A stretch of 64,000 bases of DNA from an uncultured Planococcus sp. (lineage in GTDB: Bacteria > Bacillota > Bacilli > Bacillales_A > Planococcaceae). The DNA is taken from contig CANLRI010000004.1 of the NCBI GenBank assembly GCA_947493585.1, positions 118,364 to 182,363 of the forward strand, written 5' to 3'. Shown piece by piece: positions 1 through 9,122 of the stretch. Below the pieces are notes generated by a model. That model saw only the letters and a list, made by a program, of their open reading frames with translations, did no database searches and was not told where the DNA came from. The position numbers were made by a program, and so were the translations under genes. How positions within the stretch are numbered: position 1 is the first letter of the stretch; each line of letters starts with the position of its first letter.

Positions 1-10
1 GGGCGCATTT

Positions 11-2152
11 ATGAGTAACTACGAACAAGCGAACCCGCAACAAGAAAACGAAAGTGATTCAGCCTACCAAACACGTAAAAACACAGCATTTAATTCGAAA
101 AAGGCTGATATGCAAAAGGCGTTTTACGGAGCGGCAGTTACTTCAGCAGGCGGTGAAGGTGCATTAGAAACTAGCATCGAGCCAAAAGCATTCAGTGAAC
201 GCCTAGCTTCTAATATTCAAAAAGTGGAAGGCGTTTCTCAACAATCAAGTTACACCGATGCGATTAAAGGCGCTATACCTACTGGAAGAGCAAATGGAGG
301 TAAAGTAATCGCTAAGGATCTAGCGAATACTTCTGCAACCGCTCTTACTGGAAATTGGGAACAGCAAAATAAAGAGTCTTTCATGAACGACTATGCAACT
401 CAAAATCCTCAAACAGCAGGCGAATCAAACGTTGCATTTCAGCAGAGAAGCGCGAATGCTTTTGCAGCCAAGAAGTCTTCTATGCAAAAGGCATTTTATG
501 GAGCAGCTGTTCAATCTGCAGGAGGCGAAGCTAACTTAGAAAATGCCATAGCACCAGCAGAATTCTCTAAGAATTTGAGTGGGAACATTCAAAAAATAGA
601 GGGTGTCGGAAACGAATATCAAGCCGCTATGACAAACGCGGTAAACAACCTTTCAGGTATGCAAATGACATCGCAAAAAGGACAACCGAACATACCTTAC
701 CTTGCAAGTGGCATGGCAAATGCAGCTGTGAAAAAACAGAAGAGCTCATATGTTGCTGATCAAGTTGCTCAAGGCGTCACGCCGTCATCTGCCGCTTCCG
801 ATTGGGATAACAATCATGCTATGCCGGCCTATCAAAAGGCAGCTGAAACCTATAACGATTCCCTATCAGGCATTAGTAATGTGAAGTCACTAAGTCAGGC
901 TGCGGGTCCGATGGGGAACATTGGACAGTCAGTAGGTCGTAAGATTTCGCAAGGTGTGGCATTTACAGGGGCTGCAACTGGAATTAGCGGATTTGCAAAA
1001 GGAGTAACCGACTTAAAAGATGCCACGGTGAATGGAACAACGGCTGTAGGTACCAATAGGGTAAGCAATATCTACAACGAAGATGGCAACAAATTAGTGA
1101 ATGGATTCAAAGCAGTTGGTCCTTCTCTAAAGGCAGGACATTCAGAAGCGATTCAAACCTTAGCAGACGCAAACGGTGGAGCGGTAAACGCTCAAGCAGC
1201 GGTAAGCAACAATTTGGGATATGGTGCTGCAATCATTGCCGGTGCTGGCGGCTATCGTGCCGGCAAACGTATGGCAAATAAATTGTCGCCATATAAAGCG
1301 GCTGTTCAAGAATCTATCTCTTCACCAAGCGAAGTTATGCAAATGGCTCAAACTACGACAGACGACCGAGGAAACACACAAATTGCTCCAGGTGCTGTAA
1401 GGCAGGTCATTACTCCGGAAGAGTCGTACATCGAAGTCAAAACTAATAGTGGTGAGAATCGTGTGGTTTCACGTAAGGGTGCAGGCCATCCTGGATTGAG
1501 AAAAGGCGAAACCGTTTATCAAGATCTTCAAATGCAAGATGATTCATTAGTTGTCAGTAAGCCTAAAGGGTCACAAACAAGCAGTTATCGATTAGACAGC
1601 GGTGGTGGCAGAATCCCGTCAAATGTGGCGGTTCAGCAAAACCCAAATAGTCTATTAGGAACAGATCAACCGAATTCGCGCCATACACCAATCAGCAAAC
1701 AAAGCGTTCCGTTATTTAATCAAAATGTAGATTCCGGAAACTTCTATGTTGAAGATATGGCTCAAGCCGGCATGGAAAATGTGCAGGTGGTTGTAGAGAA
1801 GGATCGTCAATTTGTAACTGCTCAAAAAGAAGGAAAAACTTATCGAGTATCGCAAGTATATGCAGGTGATAGCCGATTAGGAACAAACGAATCTCGAACA
1901 ATTCCTATGCAAATAACCAACAACACAATCAAGCCGAATATTTCCAATGGCTCCAATGTAGCAGTTGAATCCTATGCAGGAGGAAATGATATTCCCGAAG
2001 ACTATTACACATCAAATAGCCTGGGAGGAATGCTGCCGAACAACGACTATTCACAAATGATACCTAACAAACAAATGGAGCGGGTGCGCCGCACTCAGCT
2101 AAAACGCTCGAATTTAGATTCTGTAAGAAGAAAACAAGGCATATTGGGGTGA
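11..2152 (+). CDS. Conjugation-region protein with a duplicated N-terminal repeat (probably continues upstream)
   Basis: Reads 713 residues from the ATG at 11, but the frame is open to the window edge, so the true start may lie upstream. Two homologous segments are visible at about residues 4-75 and 128-205; both share MQKAFYGAAV, an SAGGE stretch, and end in NIQK(V/I)EG. A glycine/alanine-rich, weakly hydrophobic middle (about 300-420) is followed by a hydrophilic C-terminus. This composition is typical of the soluble tail of VirB6/TrbL-like transfer proteins of Gram-positive conjugative plasmids, but I do not recognise a named family. It ends 7 bases before the hydrolase gene, so the two are probably one operon. 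The transfer role rests mainly on that neighbour. Confidence 0.55.
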   Translation: MSNYEQANPQQENESDSAYQTRKNTAFNSKKADMQKAFYGAAVTSAGGEGALETSIEPKAFSERLASNIQKVEGVSQQSSYTDAIKGAIPTGRANGGKVIAKDLANTSATALTGNWEQQNKESFMNDYATQNPQTAGESNVAFQQRSANAFAAKKSSMQKAFYGAAVQSAGGEANLENAIAPAEFSKNLSGNIQKIEGVGNEYQAAMTNAVNNLSGMQMTSQKGQPNIPYLASGMANAAVKKQKSSYVADQVAQGVTPSSAASDWDNNHAMPAYQKAAETYNDSLSGISNVKSLSQAAGPMGNIGQSVGRKISQGVAFTGAATGISGFAKGVTDLKDATVNGTTAVGTNRVSNIYNEDGNKLVNGFKAVGPSLKAGHSEAIQTLADANGGAVNAQAAVSNNLGYGAAIIAGAGGYRAGKRMANKLSPYKAAVQESISSPSEVMQMAQTTTDDRGNTQIAPGAVRQVITPEESYIEVKTNSGENRVVSRKGAGHPGLRKGETVYQDLQMQDDSLVVSKPKGSQTSSYRLDSGGGRIPSNVAVQQNPNSLLGTDQPNSRHTPISKQSVPLFNQNVDSGNFYVEDMAQAGMENVQVVVEKDRQFVTAQKEGKTYRVSQVYAGDSRLGTNESRTIPMQITNNTIKPNISNGSNVAVESYAGGNDIPEDYYTSNSLGGMLPNNDYSQMIPNKQMERVRRTQLKRSNLDSVRRKQGILG

Positions 2153-2159
2153 GGACTGA

Positions 2160-4097
2160 ATGAGAATAGCAGGTGAAGAAAAAGCTCAAGAAGAATCCGC
2201 CCTGAAACGAGGCGCCAAAAACGTTGCGAAGAAACAGGTTAAGAAGCTTGGCAAGAAAGCATTGAAAAAGTACGGCAAAGTCGCAGCAAAAGCTGCGGCC
2301 AAAGCCGGCCTTGCGGCTGTAAAAGCAGTCATTTCCTTCTTAATCGGGTTAGGAGCTCCGGTAATTCTTACAATCATTGGCGTGCTATTATTTCTTGTCT
2401 TGGTACTTGTCGCTACAGCAATGCTATTTTCATGGGGAGAGAGTACGGATCTTGAATCGGATGCTTACGAATTGAAGGAATACATCCAACAAGCATCTTA
2501 CAATTCGGTGGATCAATCAAAACCCGAACAACGACCTTATCAAGTTCCTCCAGAATTAATTGTTTCCGCAATGCAGATCTATGAAGCAAATAGCGAAAAG
2601 AGCGCTTCATCAAAAGAAGCTGTCGATTTATTCGTTGAAGCTTTAAAACCAACGTTTAACTATGAAATGAAAGAGGGCCTCATTGAATCCGAGCAAACAA
2701 CCTGTAAAAAAGGAAAATGCGATACGGTAAAAACAAAAACACCCTTTGAAATGAATTTGTTTACTTCTGTACAAGCTTGGGACCGGACGATGCAAATGGA
2801 CAATACAGCTCACTTTAATGATTGGCAAGAATCAGTGCTTCATCGTACTGACTACGAAAAAACTCCAGTCCGGGATGAAGATGGAAGCATAGTTCCTGGA
2901 GAATATTGGTGGAAACCGATCCCTTATACAATCACAACAAAAGTTCGCTCACAAACCTTTGTATCGACTCCTGCAGAAACGATGGATTATTCCTATTTTG
3001 ATACGGTTCTTCGCGGAGAACCTTTCAATTATGGTCAAACGGACATTCAAATGGTTGAAGCCATCTACATGGCCACTGGCGGCGATATTCGTTACTCGGA
3101 ATGGGCGTCGGGTAATTCCTTTATCGGATTCGGCGGAACGGTCGTTCCAGGAAGCAGCATTCCGACAGAATTCATGGAAGTCTATCTTGCTGCAGAAAAG
3201 GCTTATCAAGTGGAATGGTATTATCTAGCCGCTTTTCATTATGTAGAGACGGCTTTCAGTACACATCCCACAATGATTTCATCAGCTGGTGCAGTAGGCC
3301 ATATGCAATTTCTCCCTTGTACTTGGGTTGGATGGGGATACCCGGGCTGTCAAGGCAATGGGTCGTTTCAAATACCTGAGAAGGACATGAACAATCCAAT
3401 CATTATTCAAAAATACGGTGGTTATGGAATTGATGCCGATAAAAATGGAAAAGCTAGTCCATGGGAAATAAAAGACGCTATTTTTGCTACCGCTCGTTAC
3501 ATGAATGCAATGGGTTGGCAGCGAGGTAAAGATGCAGCGATCTTCAATTACAACCGGAGCCACGCCTATGTCGATAAAATTAATAAGTATGCCAACAAGT
3601 TCAAGTCAGAAGCTACTTTAAAGCCTGCAGACGGTGAGATTCCAGAATTGGTGCCTGGCTCCTTTATGCGCCCGACAGTCGGTAGAAACACATCTGGCTA
3701 TGGTCCGCGCTCGTTAGGAGCAAGAAGCTTCCACTACGGTATAGACATCGCGAGCACAACCGCTCCACCAGTAGTAGCAGTTGCAGATGGGGTAGTAACT
3801 CGTTCTGTCACTGGCTGTCCGCCAAACGGAAGGTTAGGAAGTACATGCGGTGGCGGTTGGGGCAATCACCTGTGGGTCAAATTTAATGTGGGTGGCAGAT
3901 CCTACGAAGCGGTTTATGGTCATCTATCCAGAGTTGCCGTTGGTAACGGCCAAACTGTGAAACAAGGACAGATGATTGGGAACATGGGAAATAGCGGAAG
4001 TTCAACCGGAATGCATTTGCATTTCGAATTGCATTCTCCAGCAAGAGCAGGCAATAGCAATGTCTTAAATCCAGCTCTTTATATTCCTATGAATTGA
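2160..4097 (+). CDS. Bifunctional cell-wall hydrolase: lytic transglycosylase-like plus M23 endopeptidase
   Basis: A 645-residue membrane-anchored peptidoglycan hydrolase of the kind that opens the wall for a type IV secretion channel. The N-terminus is very Lys/Ala-rich, then one membrane segment lies at about 60-90, so the rest is extracellular. Residues about 330-480 look like a lysozyme/SLT fold (YVETAF with the probable catalytic Glu near 362, then SAGAVGHMQF). Residues about 503-645 are an M23 (LytM) domain with both metal-binding motifs, HYGIDIA near 525 and HLHFELH near 620. Both active sites look intact. It corresponds in role to VirB1/CwlT/TcpG-like proteins, though with M23 instead of the NlpC/P60 domain of CwlT. 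It starts 7 bases after the preceding gene. Confidence 0.88.
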   Translation: MRIAGEEKAQEESALKRGAKNVAKKQVKKLGKKALKKYGKVAAKAAAKAGLAAVKAVISFLIGLGAPVILTIIGVLLFLVLVLVATAMLFSWGESTDLESDAYELKEYIQQASYNSVDQSKPEQRPYQVPPELIVSAMQIYEANSEKSASSKEAVDLFVEALKPTFNYEMKEGLIESEQTTCKKGKCDTVKTKTPFEMNLFTSVQAWDRTMQMDNTAHFNDWQESVLHRTDYEKTPVRDEDGSIVPGEYWWKPIPYTITTKVRSQTFVSTPAETMDYSYFDTVLRGEPFNYGQTDIQMVEAIYMATGGDIRYSEWASGNSFIGFGGTVVPGSSIPTEFMEVYLAAEKAYQVEWYYLAAFHYVETAFSTHPTMISSAGAVGHMQFLPCTWVGWGYPGCQGNGSFQIPEKDMNNPIIIQKYGGYGIDADKNGKASPWEIKDAIFATARYMNAMGWQRGKDAAIFNYNRSHAYVDKINKYANKFKSEATLKPADGEIPELVPGSFMRPTVGRNTSGYGPRSLGARSFHYGIDIASTTAPPVVAVADGVVTRSVTGCPPNGRLGSTCGGGWGNHLWVKFNVGGRSYEAVYGHLSRVAVGNGQTVKQGQMIGNMGNSGSSTGMHLHFELHSPARAGNSNVLNPALYIPMN

Positions 4098-4147
4098 TAG
4101 ATACATTTATTGAGATATTCAAAGCTGACTACGGAAGAGGTGACAGT

Positions 4148-4243
4148 ATGAGAAGTCTTTCGATCAATCAATGGGCGCTAATCTCCCTTCCGGTCGTATT
4201 AGGGGGAATGGGAGTCATGCTGGCAATGGCATCGATTCAATGA
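4148..4243 (+). CDS. 31-residue single-span membrane peptide
   Basis: A short reading frame with a good ribosome site (GGAAGAGGTG) before the ATG. After about eight polar residues it is almost wholly hydrophobic (LISLPVVLGGMGVMLAMA), so it should be a membrane peptide. It lies between the hydrolase gene and the next membrane-anchored protein, all on one strand with short gaps, so it may be a small structural part of the transfer apparatus. No family recognised. Confidence 0.5.
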   Translation: MRSLSINQWALISLPVVLGGMGVMLAMASIQ

Positions 4244-4289
4244 CAAAGCTTGCTTCTATTCGGAAGAATGCTAATGAAGAAGGTGACAT

Positions 4290-4988
4290 ATGACAAAACT
4301 CTCTATGAAACATTGTTTCATAATTTCAGGCTGTGTGGTCATGGCTTTTCTTTTGGTGATTTGGTTTTTGGGTTCTTCCGCTCCTAAAGAAACAGAGGTT
4401 AAAACGGTAAAGATAGAGGAACCGCTTGAAGAAATTGAAAACACGGTTGAAGCGACTCAAAAAGCAAATGACTTCGTGTTAAGTAAAGTACCAGATTCTG
4501 ATGTGTTTTTGAAATTTCATTTATCCAGCAGTGAAGATGGGGATGAGGGGCATGAAAGCCACGAAGAAAATGAGCTCGAGCATTCCTTCAACCATGAACA
4601 CGAACATGTTTCAATAGAAGATCGACAGTTATCCGCTCTTGAACTGTTCTATGGAGCGATTACAACTGAAAGCAGTACCTATTTAACGACAGCTTTAACA
4701 CCCGAAAGCTTCCAGGAGATATGGGGAGAAGAAATGGATTTTGAAGTTCGTGAAAAAACAATATCTGCTTTCTTAAAAGAATTAAATGGAGCGGGGACTT
4801 TAACTGCTATGGATTACAAACTGAATGTCGATAAGTTCGACCATGCGACGGATAATGGAACAATTATCTTTACGTATGCTGATAAATCAACAACCGAAGT
4901 TCCGTTTTCGTTTGTAACGATGGGAGAAGGGGATCATAAGATTACACAAATAGATTTAAGTGAGTTCCTCGTACTTAAAAGGAGCTGA
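4290..4988 (+). CDS. Membrane-anchored protein with a histidine/acid-rich linker
   Basis: A 232-residue protein with one N-terminal membrane segment (about 8-28) and an extracellular remainder. A linker at about 84-110 alternates His with Glu/Asp (for example NHEHEHVSIED) and could bind metal ions. The C-terminal part is a small mixed domain. The layout, with one anchor, an acidic linker and a small fold, resembles VirB8/TcpC-type components of Gram-positive transfer systems, but no diagnostic motif is visible, so this is positional inference. It is the last gene before a strong terminator, so it probably closes the transfer operon. Confidence 0.55.
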   Translation: MTKLSMKHCFIISGCVVMAFLLVIWFLGSSAPKETEVKTVKIEEPLEEIENTVEATQKANDFVLSKVPDSDVFLKFHLSSSEDGDEGHESHEENELEHSFNHEHEHVSIEDRQLSALELFYGAITTESSTYLTTALTPESFQEIWGEEMDFEVREKTISAFLKELNGAGTLTAMDYKLNVDKFDHATDNGTIIFTYADKSTTEVPFSFVTMGEGDHKITQIDLSEFLVLKRS

Positions 4989-5073
4989 GGAAACGAATTC
5001 TATTAAATTTTTATTCAGTTTTTTGATAGGTTTCCCACATATTACAAAAGCTATTTTAAAGTAAAGGAAATAA

Positions 5074-5113
5074 TTTCACCCCCTACTTATTCTTAAATGA
5101 GTAGGGGGTGAAA
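5074..5113 (+). terminator. Strong hairpin ending the transfer gene cluster
   Basis: A perfect 14-base-pair stem (TTTCACCCCCTACT paired with AGTAGGGGGTGAAA) with a 12-base loop. A tail of A/T follows, so it may work on both strands. Confidence 0.8.
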
Positions 5114-5425
5114 TATTTATCATTTAAAAATAGGGCGTTCTTAAATGCGTATTTTACATTGCGATTTTTCTCATTGAAATTACATAAAATCCCGCGAAGA
5201 TATAGAAGTAAGATTATGCAATTAGTTATATAAAAATAAAGATTTATTAAATAAAATACAACTAATAAGCTGAATTATACAAAAAATAATAATATTAGAA
5301 AAATATGGTTTTTTTCTTAAACAGGTGATATATTATGACTATTAAATGAAAGGTCGTGTTGTGACTAATGTAACTTTTAATTGATAATTTATTTACTCAA
5401 TAAACTATTTTTAGGAGGGTAAAAT
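5114..5425. other. AT-rich non-coding gap
   Basis: No convincing reading frame. The strongly AT-rich sequence before the TTG start at 5426 should carry the promoter of the secreted-protein gene. TGATATATTATG near 5326 is a possible -10 region, but I cannot pair it with a clear -35. Confidence 0.4.
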
Positions 5426-6310
5426 TTGAATACAGCAAATTTTAATTTATTAAAAAACGGAATGGTTTTCTTTATGGCAATGATTTTGCTAATGTCAGTA
5501 GTGTTGTCCTCTTTTCCAAAAAGTTCTGCTGCAAATGATATAGAAGATGAACCATTGATTATGGAAGGTGTTCCAGACGAAATTATTGAACTTATTGAAG
5601 ATACAGAAGGGGAAATCGTTTATAAAGCTTTGGAAGATGGTAAGGTTTATTTGTATGAGGAACAAACTGTTGGTGATGTAGTGACCACCAAAAAATCATT
5701 AGTTGAGGATGGAACAACTACTTTGACAGAAAAATTCTCAACCGAATCTGTCTTAGAAGATGATACTATTACTGTAACTCAAGTAGATTTGATTAATAAT
5801 AAAATTATTCATCAAGACATGATTAGTACGGGTCCTCCGCCTCCTGGTGATGATTTAACGGTTGTACCTCCAGTCTACAAACAAGGTGTGACACCAACTA
5901 ATGAGTTTACAACGATGGCAACTGGCACATGGGTCACTACAAGAGCAACGGGTAACAATTACAAGTACTACAAATTCAGTAATGGCGGTGGTTTAGCCCG
6001 CGAATTTAATAGAGAAAAAAGAGTTGGGTCTTACTCAAGCGCATTCGATACTTATACTAGGAACGTTGATGCACTTCGGAGTTTCGAACGTAGTTTGCCG
6101 TTTGACATGCTGCTTATAAGTGCAGCTGATAAAGCGGCTAAAACAATAAAGAGACCAACTGTAGCCAACTTGAAAAAGTTTATTATAAAGTATGCAAAAA
6201 CTGTACCCGGTCTTGGTACTCTCTATACCGTTCTAAAATATTTTAGTCTTACCAACAAAACATCGTATTCGTATGATGCAATTCGAGTACCTAGCTACAG
6301 ATGGAGGTGA
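5426..6310 (+). CDS. Secreted protein, bacteriocin-precursor-like
   Basis: Starts at TTG, supported by AGGAGGG six bases upstream. The 294-residue product has a clear Sec signal peptide: a lysine near the start, a hydrophobic core, and a probable cleavage site after SSA near residue 36. The next part is acidic, with a proline-rich linker (GPPPPGDD) near 132-139. The C-terminal half is basic and aromatic with a hydrophobic stretch near 255-275. No enzyme motif is visible. Large leader-bearing secreted proteins followed by a tiny two-span membrane protein recall class III bacteriocins such as geobacillin-26 with their immunity peptides. That comparison is inference from layout, not a confirmed match. 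Confidence 0.5.
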   Translation: MNTANFNLLKNGMVFFMAMILLMSVVLSSFPKSSAANDIEDEPLIMEGVPDEIIELIEDTEGEIVYKALEDGKVYLYEEQTVGDVVTTKKSLVEDGTTTLTEKFSTESVLEDDTITVTQVDLINNKIIHQDMISTGPPPPGDDLTVVPPVYKQGVTPTNEFTTMATGTWVTTRATGNNYKYYKFSNGGGLAREFNREKRVGSYSSAFDTYTRNVDALRSFERSLPFDMLLISAADKAAKTIKRPTVANLKKFIIKYAKTVPGLGTLYTVLKYFSLTNKTSYSYDAIRVPSYRWR

Positions 6311-6320
6311 TAGGGTGCTT

Positions 6321-6350
6321 ATGAATTCGGTAATCACCCGAATATTATGA
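6321..6350 (+). CDS. Possible 9-residue leader peptide coupled to the next gene
   Basis: An ATG eight bases or so after GGAGGTGATAGG opens a frame of nine residues (MNSVITRIL). Its TGA overlaps the ATG of the downstream membrane-protein gene (ATGA). The downstream gene has no good ribosome site of its own, so coupling through this mini-ORF would explain its translation. It may equally be accidental. Confidence 0.3.
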   Translation: MNSVITRIL

Positions 6351-6541
6351 GATTATCCGAAAGAAAAACTGAGATCTTTCTATTGATACTCGCAATTTTA
6401 GCTTTTATATATGCCATAGCAGATATCATGTATCAAATGGGGTTAGGTTTTGGAATAAGATGGACTTCATGGATTGTGTTAACATATAGCTTAATATTTA
6501 TGTTTTTTTTGATAAAGGACTGGAACAAAAAAGAAGAATAA
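6347..6541 (+). CDS. 64-residue two-span membrane protein, immunity-like
   Basis: Two membrane segments, at about 8-27 and 38-56, joined by a short loop, with a lysine/glutamate-rich C-terminus (DWNKKEE). It lies 36 bases after the secreted-protein gene and ends just before a terminator, so the two genes form one unit. Small two-span proteins directly behind a secreted toxin gene are commonly self-immunity factors; that role is inferred. Its own start lacks a clear ribosome site and overlaps the stop of a possible 9-codon leader. Confidence 0.55.
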   Translation: MRLSERKTEIFLLILAILAFIYAIADIMYQMGLGFGIRWTSWIVLTYSLIFMFFLIKDWNKKEE

Positions 6542-6575
6542 ATTCTGTATAATAGCTAATTTAGCTTCTTAATGG

Positions 6576-6606
6576 AAAAAGACGCCCTCAAAAGGGGCGT
6601 CTTTTC
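6576..6606. terminator. Bidirectional terminator between convergent genes
   Basis: AAAAAGACGCCCC-type stem: AAAAGACGCCC pairs with GGGGCGTCTTTT around a short TCAAAA loop. A runs on the left and T runs on the right let it stop transcription from both convergent units. Confidence 0.8.
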
Positions 6607-7195
6607 ATTTGTCGTAAATAGCTTCGATCATGCCTTTCCAGGAACCAAAATGAACGATGATTAAACTAGCAGAAGGTGCAGACTTTTCAGTCTTGGCTAG
6701 TTCTCTCCACTCACGGATTGTAGGCGGTGTTGTTGGATAGTAATCTTTAATAATTTGTACGAGTAATTCCTTCGAAAACACTCTCCGATATCCCGTAAGG
6801 TCATATATTTCTTCGTCGGACAACCGTTTGAATAGAACCGTGTAATTGGGCAATCTATGTTCTTTCGCATACTTATCCCAATCTAGCTTTGTAGTTAAAT
6901 GACGACCATGTTCTTTCAATATATTGATAACCGTTTCTTTATTATATTTGACTGGCCTATGCCGCTCATTTACGCGCTCAGTTCCGATAGATTCCTTTAC
7001 AGCATTCCAGGAACCGAATTTTTTTATAAGCGTTTGTGAATGTGGCAAGTTGTTTTCTTTTCGGTACTCATTCCATTCACGAGCAGAGGTTAAATATTCT
7101 TTATGGTTTTGAAGCAGCTCAATATAATGCGTTAATTCTGGCTGGGCATTGCTTCTTTTGCCCTGCTCCGTACTTTTATCGCTTTCGTTTTTCAT
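6605..7195 (-). CDS. Protein with three homing-endonuclease-associated (HNH_repeat-type) modules
   Basis: Start taken at the ATG at 7195, which has GGAGAG eight bases upstream and overlaps the stop of the preceding gene (ATGA), so the two are translationally coupled. The 196-residue product has three repeats of about 45 residues. Each contains a Trp-x2-(Tyr/Leu) helix and, in the first and third, a FGSW motif (KKFGSWNAV and VHFGSWKGM). This is the pattern of the small helical repeats attached to HNH and homing endonucleases, which are thought to bind DNA. No nuclease motif is present, so it may be a DNA-binding accessory of the membrane protein with which it is coupled. Confidence 0.6.
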   Translation of the reverse strand: MKNESDKSTEQGKRSNAQPELTHYIELLQNHKEYLTSAREWNEYRKENNLPHSQTLIKKFGSWNAVKESIGTERVNERHRPVKYNKETVINILKEHGRHLTTKLDWDKYAKEHRLPNYTVLFKRLSDEEIYDLTGYRRVFSKELLVQIIKDYYPTTPPTIREWRELAKTEKSAPSASLIIVHFGSWKGMIEAIYDK

Positions 7196-8424
7196 TTGCT
7201 CACTCTCCACTTATACCCATTATTGTTCAAGTGCTGAAAAGCAGCAGACATCTGACCGGAGAACAAGTCTTTGTAAGTTGCTAAGTTGCCCCACGGCTTT
7301 GCGAATGGATCCTGCGTGGTTTTTGACTCGATACCTTGTACTTCGACAATCTCATTTAGAAGAAGTGCATTTAAGTTAACACGATTCAAAAGCTCTTGCA
7401 TATCTTCACGCTCATTTAATGCCTCGATTGTGCGGTAGAAATTCAATTGATCTTTCAAATGAAATTTTTTATATGTCTTGTCCCCATCAACAAAAGCCAA
7501 CGGAGTGATTACAGCATGTTTAACTGGTGAAAGATAAGAATAATTCACAGTATTAATGACTTCTAATTCTAAGGTAGGCAAGACGTGATAATCCGCTTCC
7601 GGAAATTCACTTTTATACAGGTGCAGCGCATTGAGCAAAACTTCTTCATCTTCAAAAGGCTTGTCGAATAATGTCGAAACCATAACAGGAAGCGGATTTG
7701 GCAAAACCACAGAGAACTTACCTGTTTCGCTGTTAAAGATGATGATGTTATCGCGGTGTTTATCTAACTGAGGTTCGATATTACGAACATAATCTCCCCA
7801 TTGAAAATGGTGCGTGACTTCATCGGCACGAGCCTCCGGACCACATAAGGTTCCAGTGGACAGAGAGCGTCTAAAGCCCATCATTTCTTTTGTTGCTGAA
7901 GTAATTTCAGCTGTATCAGGGGCATTCTTGTAACTTTCCAACCATCTTGAATAGCGTTCGTTCTCCTGCATTTTCAATTCTTGTTTAAAACGTTCACTCT
8001 TCGATTCCTTTTGAGGGGCGTCTTGTTTCTTTTTCCAGAAGTAGCCGAAAATTAATGCGGGTACGATGATCACTGGAAATAGAATGAAACCAATTAGGGC
8101 CATGCCTACTTTGGATGAAATGAAAGACGAAATCAGCAAACCGACAAATACAGTTATAAAGCATAAAATTGCGTATGTGAAAATAAGAAGAATTACCATT
8201 GAAGAAATATTGAACATAGTCACATGAGAGGATTCTGAAATCAGTCCCAATCGATCTGCAAAGCTGACTAACCCGCTCCAATTCAGAATAGGATAAACCC
8301 AGTCTTGCCACTTCCATACTGTGATAAAAGTTAGAATAAGAGCAAGAAGACCTACCAGTCCTGCACTCTTTTGTCCGTCATACTGTTGCTTCGCTCCCAA
8401 GTACCATAGTAGGTCATTTAACAT
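7192..8424 (-). CDS. Membrane protein with a large soluble C-terminal domain
   Basis: Start chosen at the ATG at 8424, eight bases after GGAGG. The product is 410 residues. Hydrophobic segments lie at about 24-40, 70-95 and 105-128; a charged coil (about 130-165) and a soluble domain of roughly 240 residues follow. I see no catalytic motif. It is coupled to the HNH_repeat-type protein through an ATGA overlap and has its own promoter on the minus strand. Membrane protein plus DNA-binding partner could suggest plasmid maintenance or exclusion, but nothing in the sequence settles the function. Confidence 0.6.
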   Translation of the reverse strand: MLNDLLWYLGAKQQYDGQKSAGLVGLLALILTFITVWKWQDWVYPILNWSGLVSFADRLGLISESSHVTMFNISSMVILLIFTYAILCFITVFVGLLISSFISSKVGMALIGFILFPVIIVPALIFGYFWKKKQDAPQKESKSERFKQELKMQENERYSRWLESYKNAPDTAEITSATKEMMGFRRSLSTGTLCGPEARADEVTHHFQWGDYVRNIEPQLDKHRDNIIIFNSETGKFSVVLPNPLPVMVSTLFDKPFEDEEVLLNALHLYKSEFPEADYHVLPTLELEVINTVNYSYLSPVKHAVITPLAFVDGDKTYKKFHLKDQLNFYRTIEALNEREDMQELLNRVNLNALLLNEIVEVQGIESKTTQDPFAKPWGNLATYKDLFSGQMSAAFQHLNNNGYKWRVSK

Positions 8425-8461
8425 GACGCTCACCTCCGGTTTAATAACGTTATATAATTAT

Positions 8462-8491
8462 ATTGTAATTCAGAGAGTGAGCTTTAGTCAA
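8462..8491 (-). promoter_or_regulatory. SigA-type promoter for the minus-strand membrane-protein unit
   Basis: Read on the minus strand: TTGACT (8491-8486), an 18-base spacer, then TACAAT (8467-8462). Just downstream lies the 10-base palindrome ATAACGTTAT (8444-8453), which could be an operator; the same palindrome occurs near another possible promoter at 57581. Confidence 0.55.
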
Positions 8492-8868
8492 CATTATATA
8501 ATTTTCCTATGAATGACTATAACGAATATATTTATATTTTCCTCTACCTCATATATCACCTTACTTTAACTTGCGTTTAAAATAAGAGCATCTTTTATGC
8601 GTGGACTTAACAAAAATAGTGTTTACTATACCAGTTAGAATGATTGACTTATACCAGATACAAGATGTAAAAATACTTTAGCTTTCTATTAATGCTGAAA
8701 TTAAATTTAAGTTGAGATGCTCTCTTCTGACTTGATATGAACGTATTTTGATATTCGAGGAATCCACTGAAAAGCTTAGTAGTAACCAACCATTGTTGGA
8801 CTAACTCATATGGCAACACGGTATGCCAATGCTTAATCTTTTGGCATGTAAATTAAAAGGAAAATCTT
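8492..8868. other. Non-coding gap
   Basis: No supportable reading frame, repeat or element recognised between the promoter and the terminator of the next minus-strand gene. Confidence 0.4.
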
Positions 8869-8902
8869 AAACTTAAAGCATCTCTAAAGATGCTTTAAGT
8901 TT
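8869..8902 (-). terminator. Hairpin behind the 72-residue membrane protein
   Basis: A perfect 15-base-pair stem (AAACTTAAAGCATCT paired with AGATGCTTTAAGTTT) around a CTAA loop, directly after the stop codon of the minus-strand gene. Confidence 0.75.
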
Positions 8903-8903
8903 C

Positions 8904-9122
8904 TTACCAATTCATTGCAGTATCAGCAGTTGAATATATGTAAACTGCTACGATAAGAACCATGCTTATGATACCAAGAATTTGGCGAACTACTCCTTTT
9001 GGAACTAATTGTATGAGCAAGTAAAGAAACACGGCTGCTATTATCGTAGGAATAAACGGAATGAAAAGCGGTCCGAATGCATTTTTGATGTCTTGTAACT
9101 CGAAGAATGTTAACTCCAACAA
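8904..9122 (-). CDS. 72-residue two-span membrane protein
   Basis: Two hydrophobic segments at about 18-37 and 47-65, with little outside the membrane. Its start is preceded by AAAGGAG, and a strong hairpin follows the stop, so it is probably a real one-gene unit. No family recognised. Confidence 0.5.
   Translation of the reverse strand: MLELTFFELQDIKNAFGPLFIPFIPTIIAAVFLYLLIQLVPKGVVRQILGIISMVLIVAVYIYSTADTAMNW

Noticed and set aside
8928..8945. ATATGTAAACT, an exact match to one arm of the dif-like sites
   Set aside because: It lies inside a coding gene and the other 11-base arm is absent at the right distance, so a chance match is more likely.
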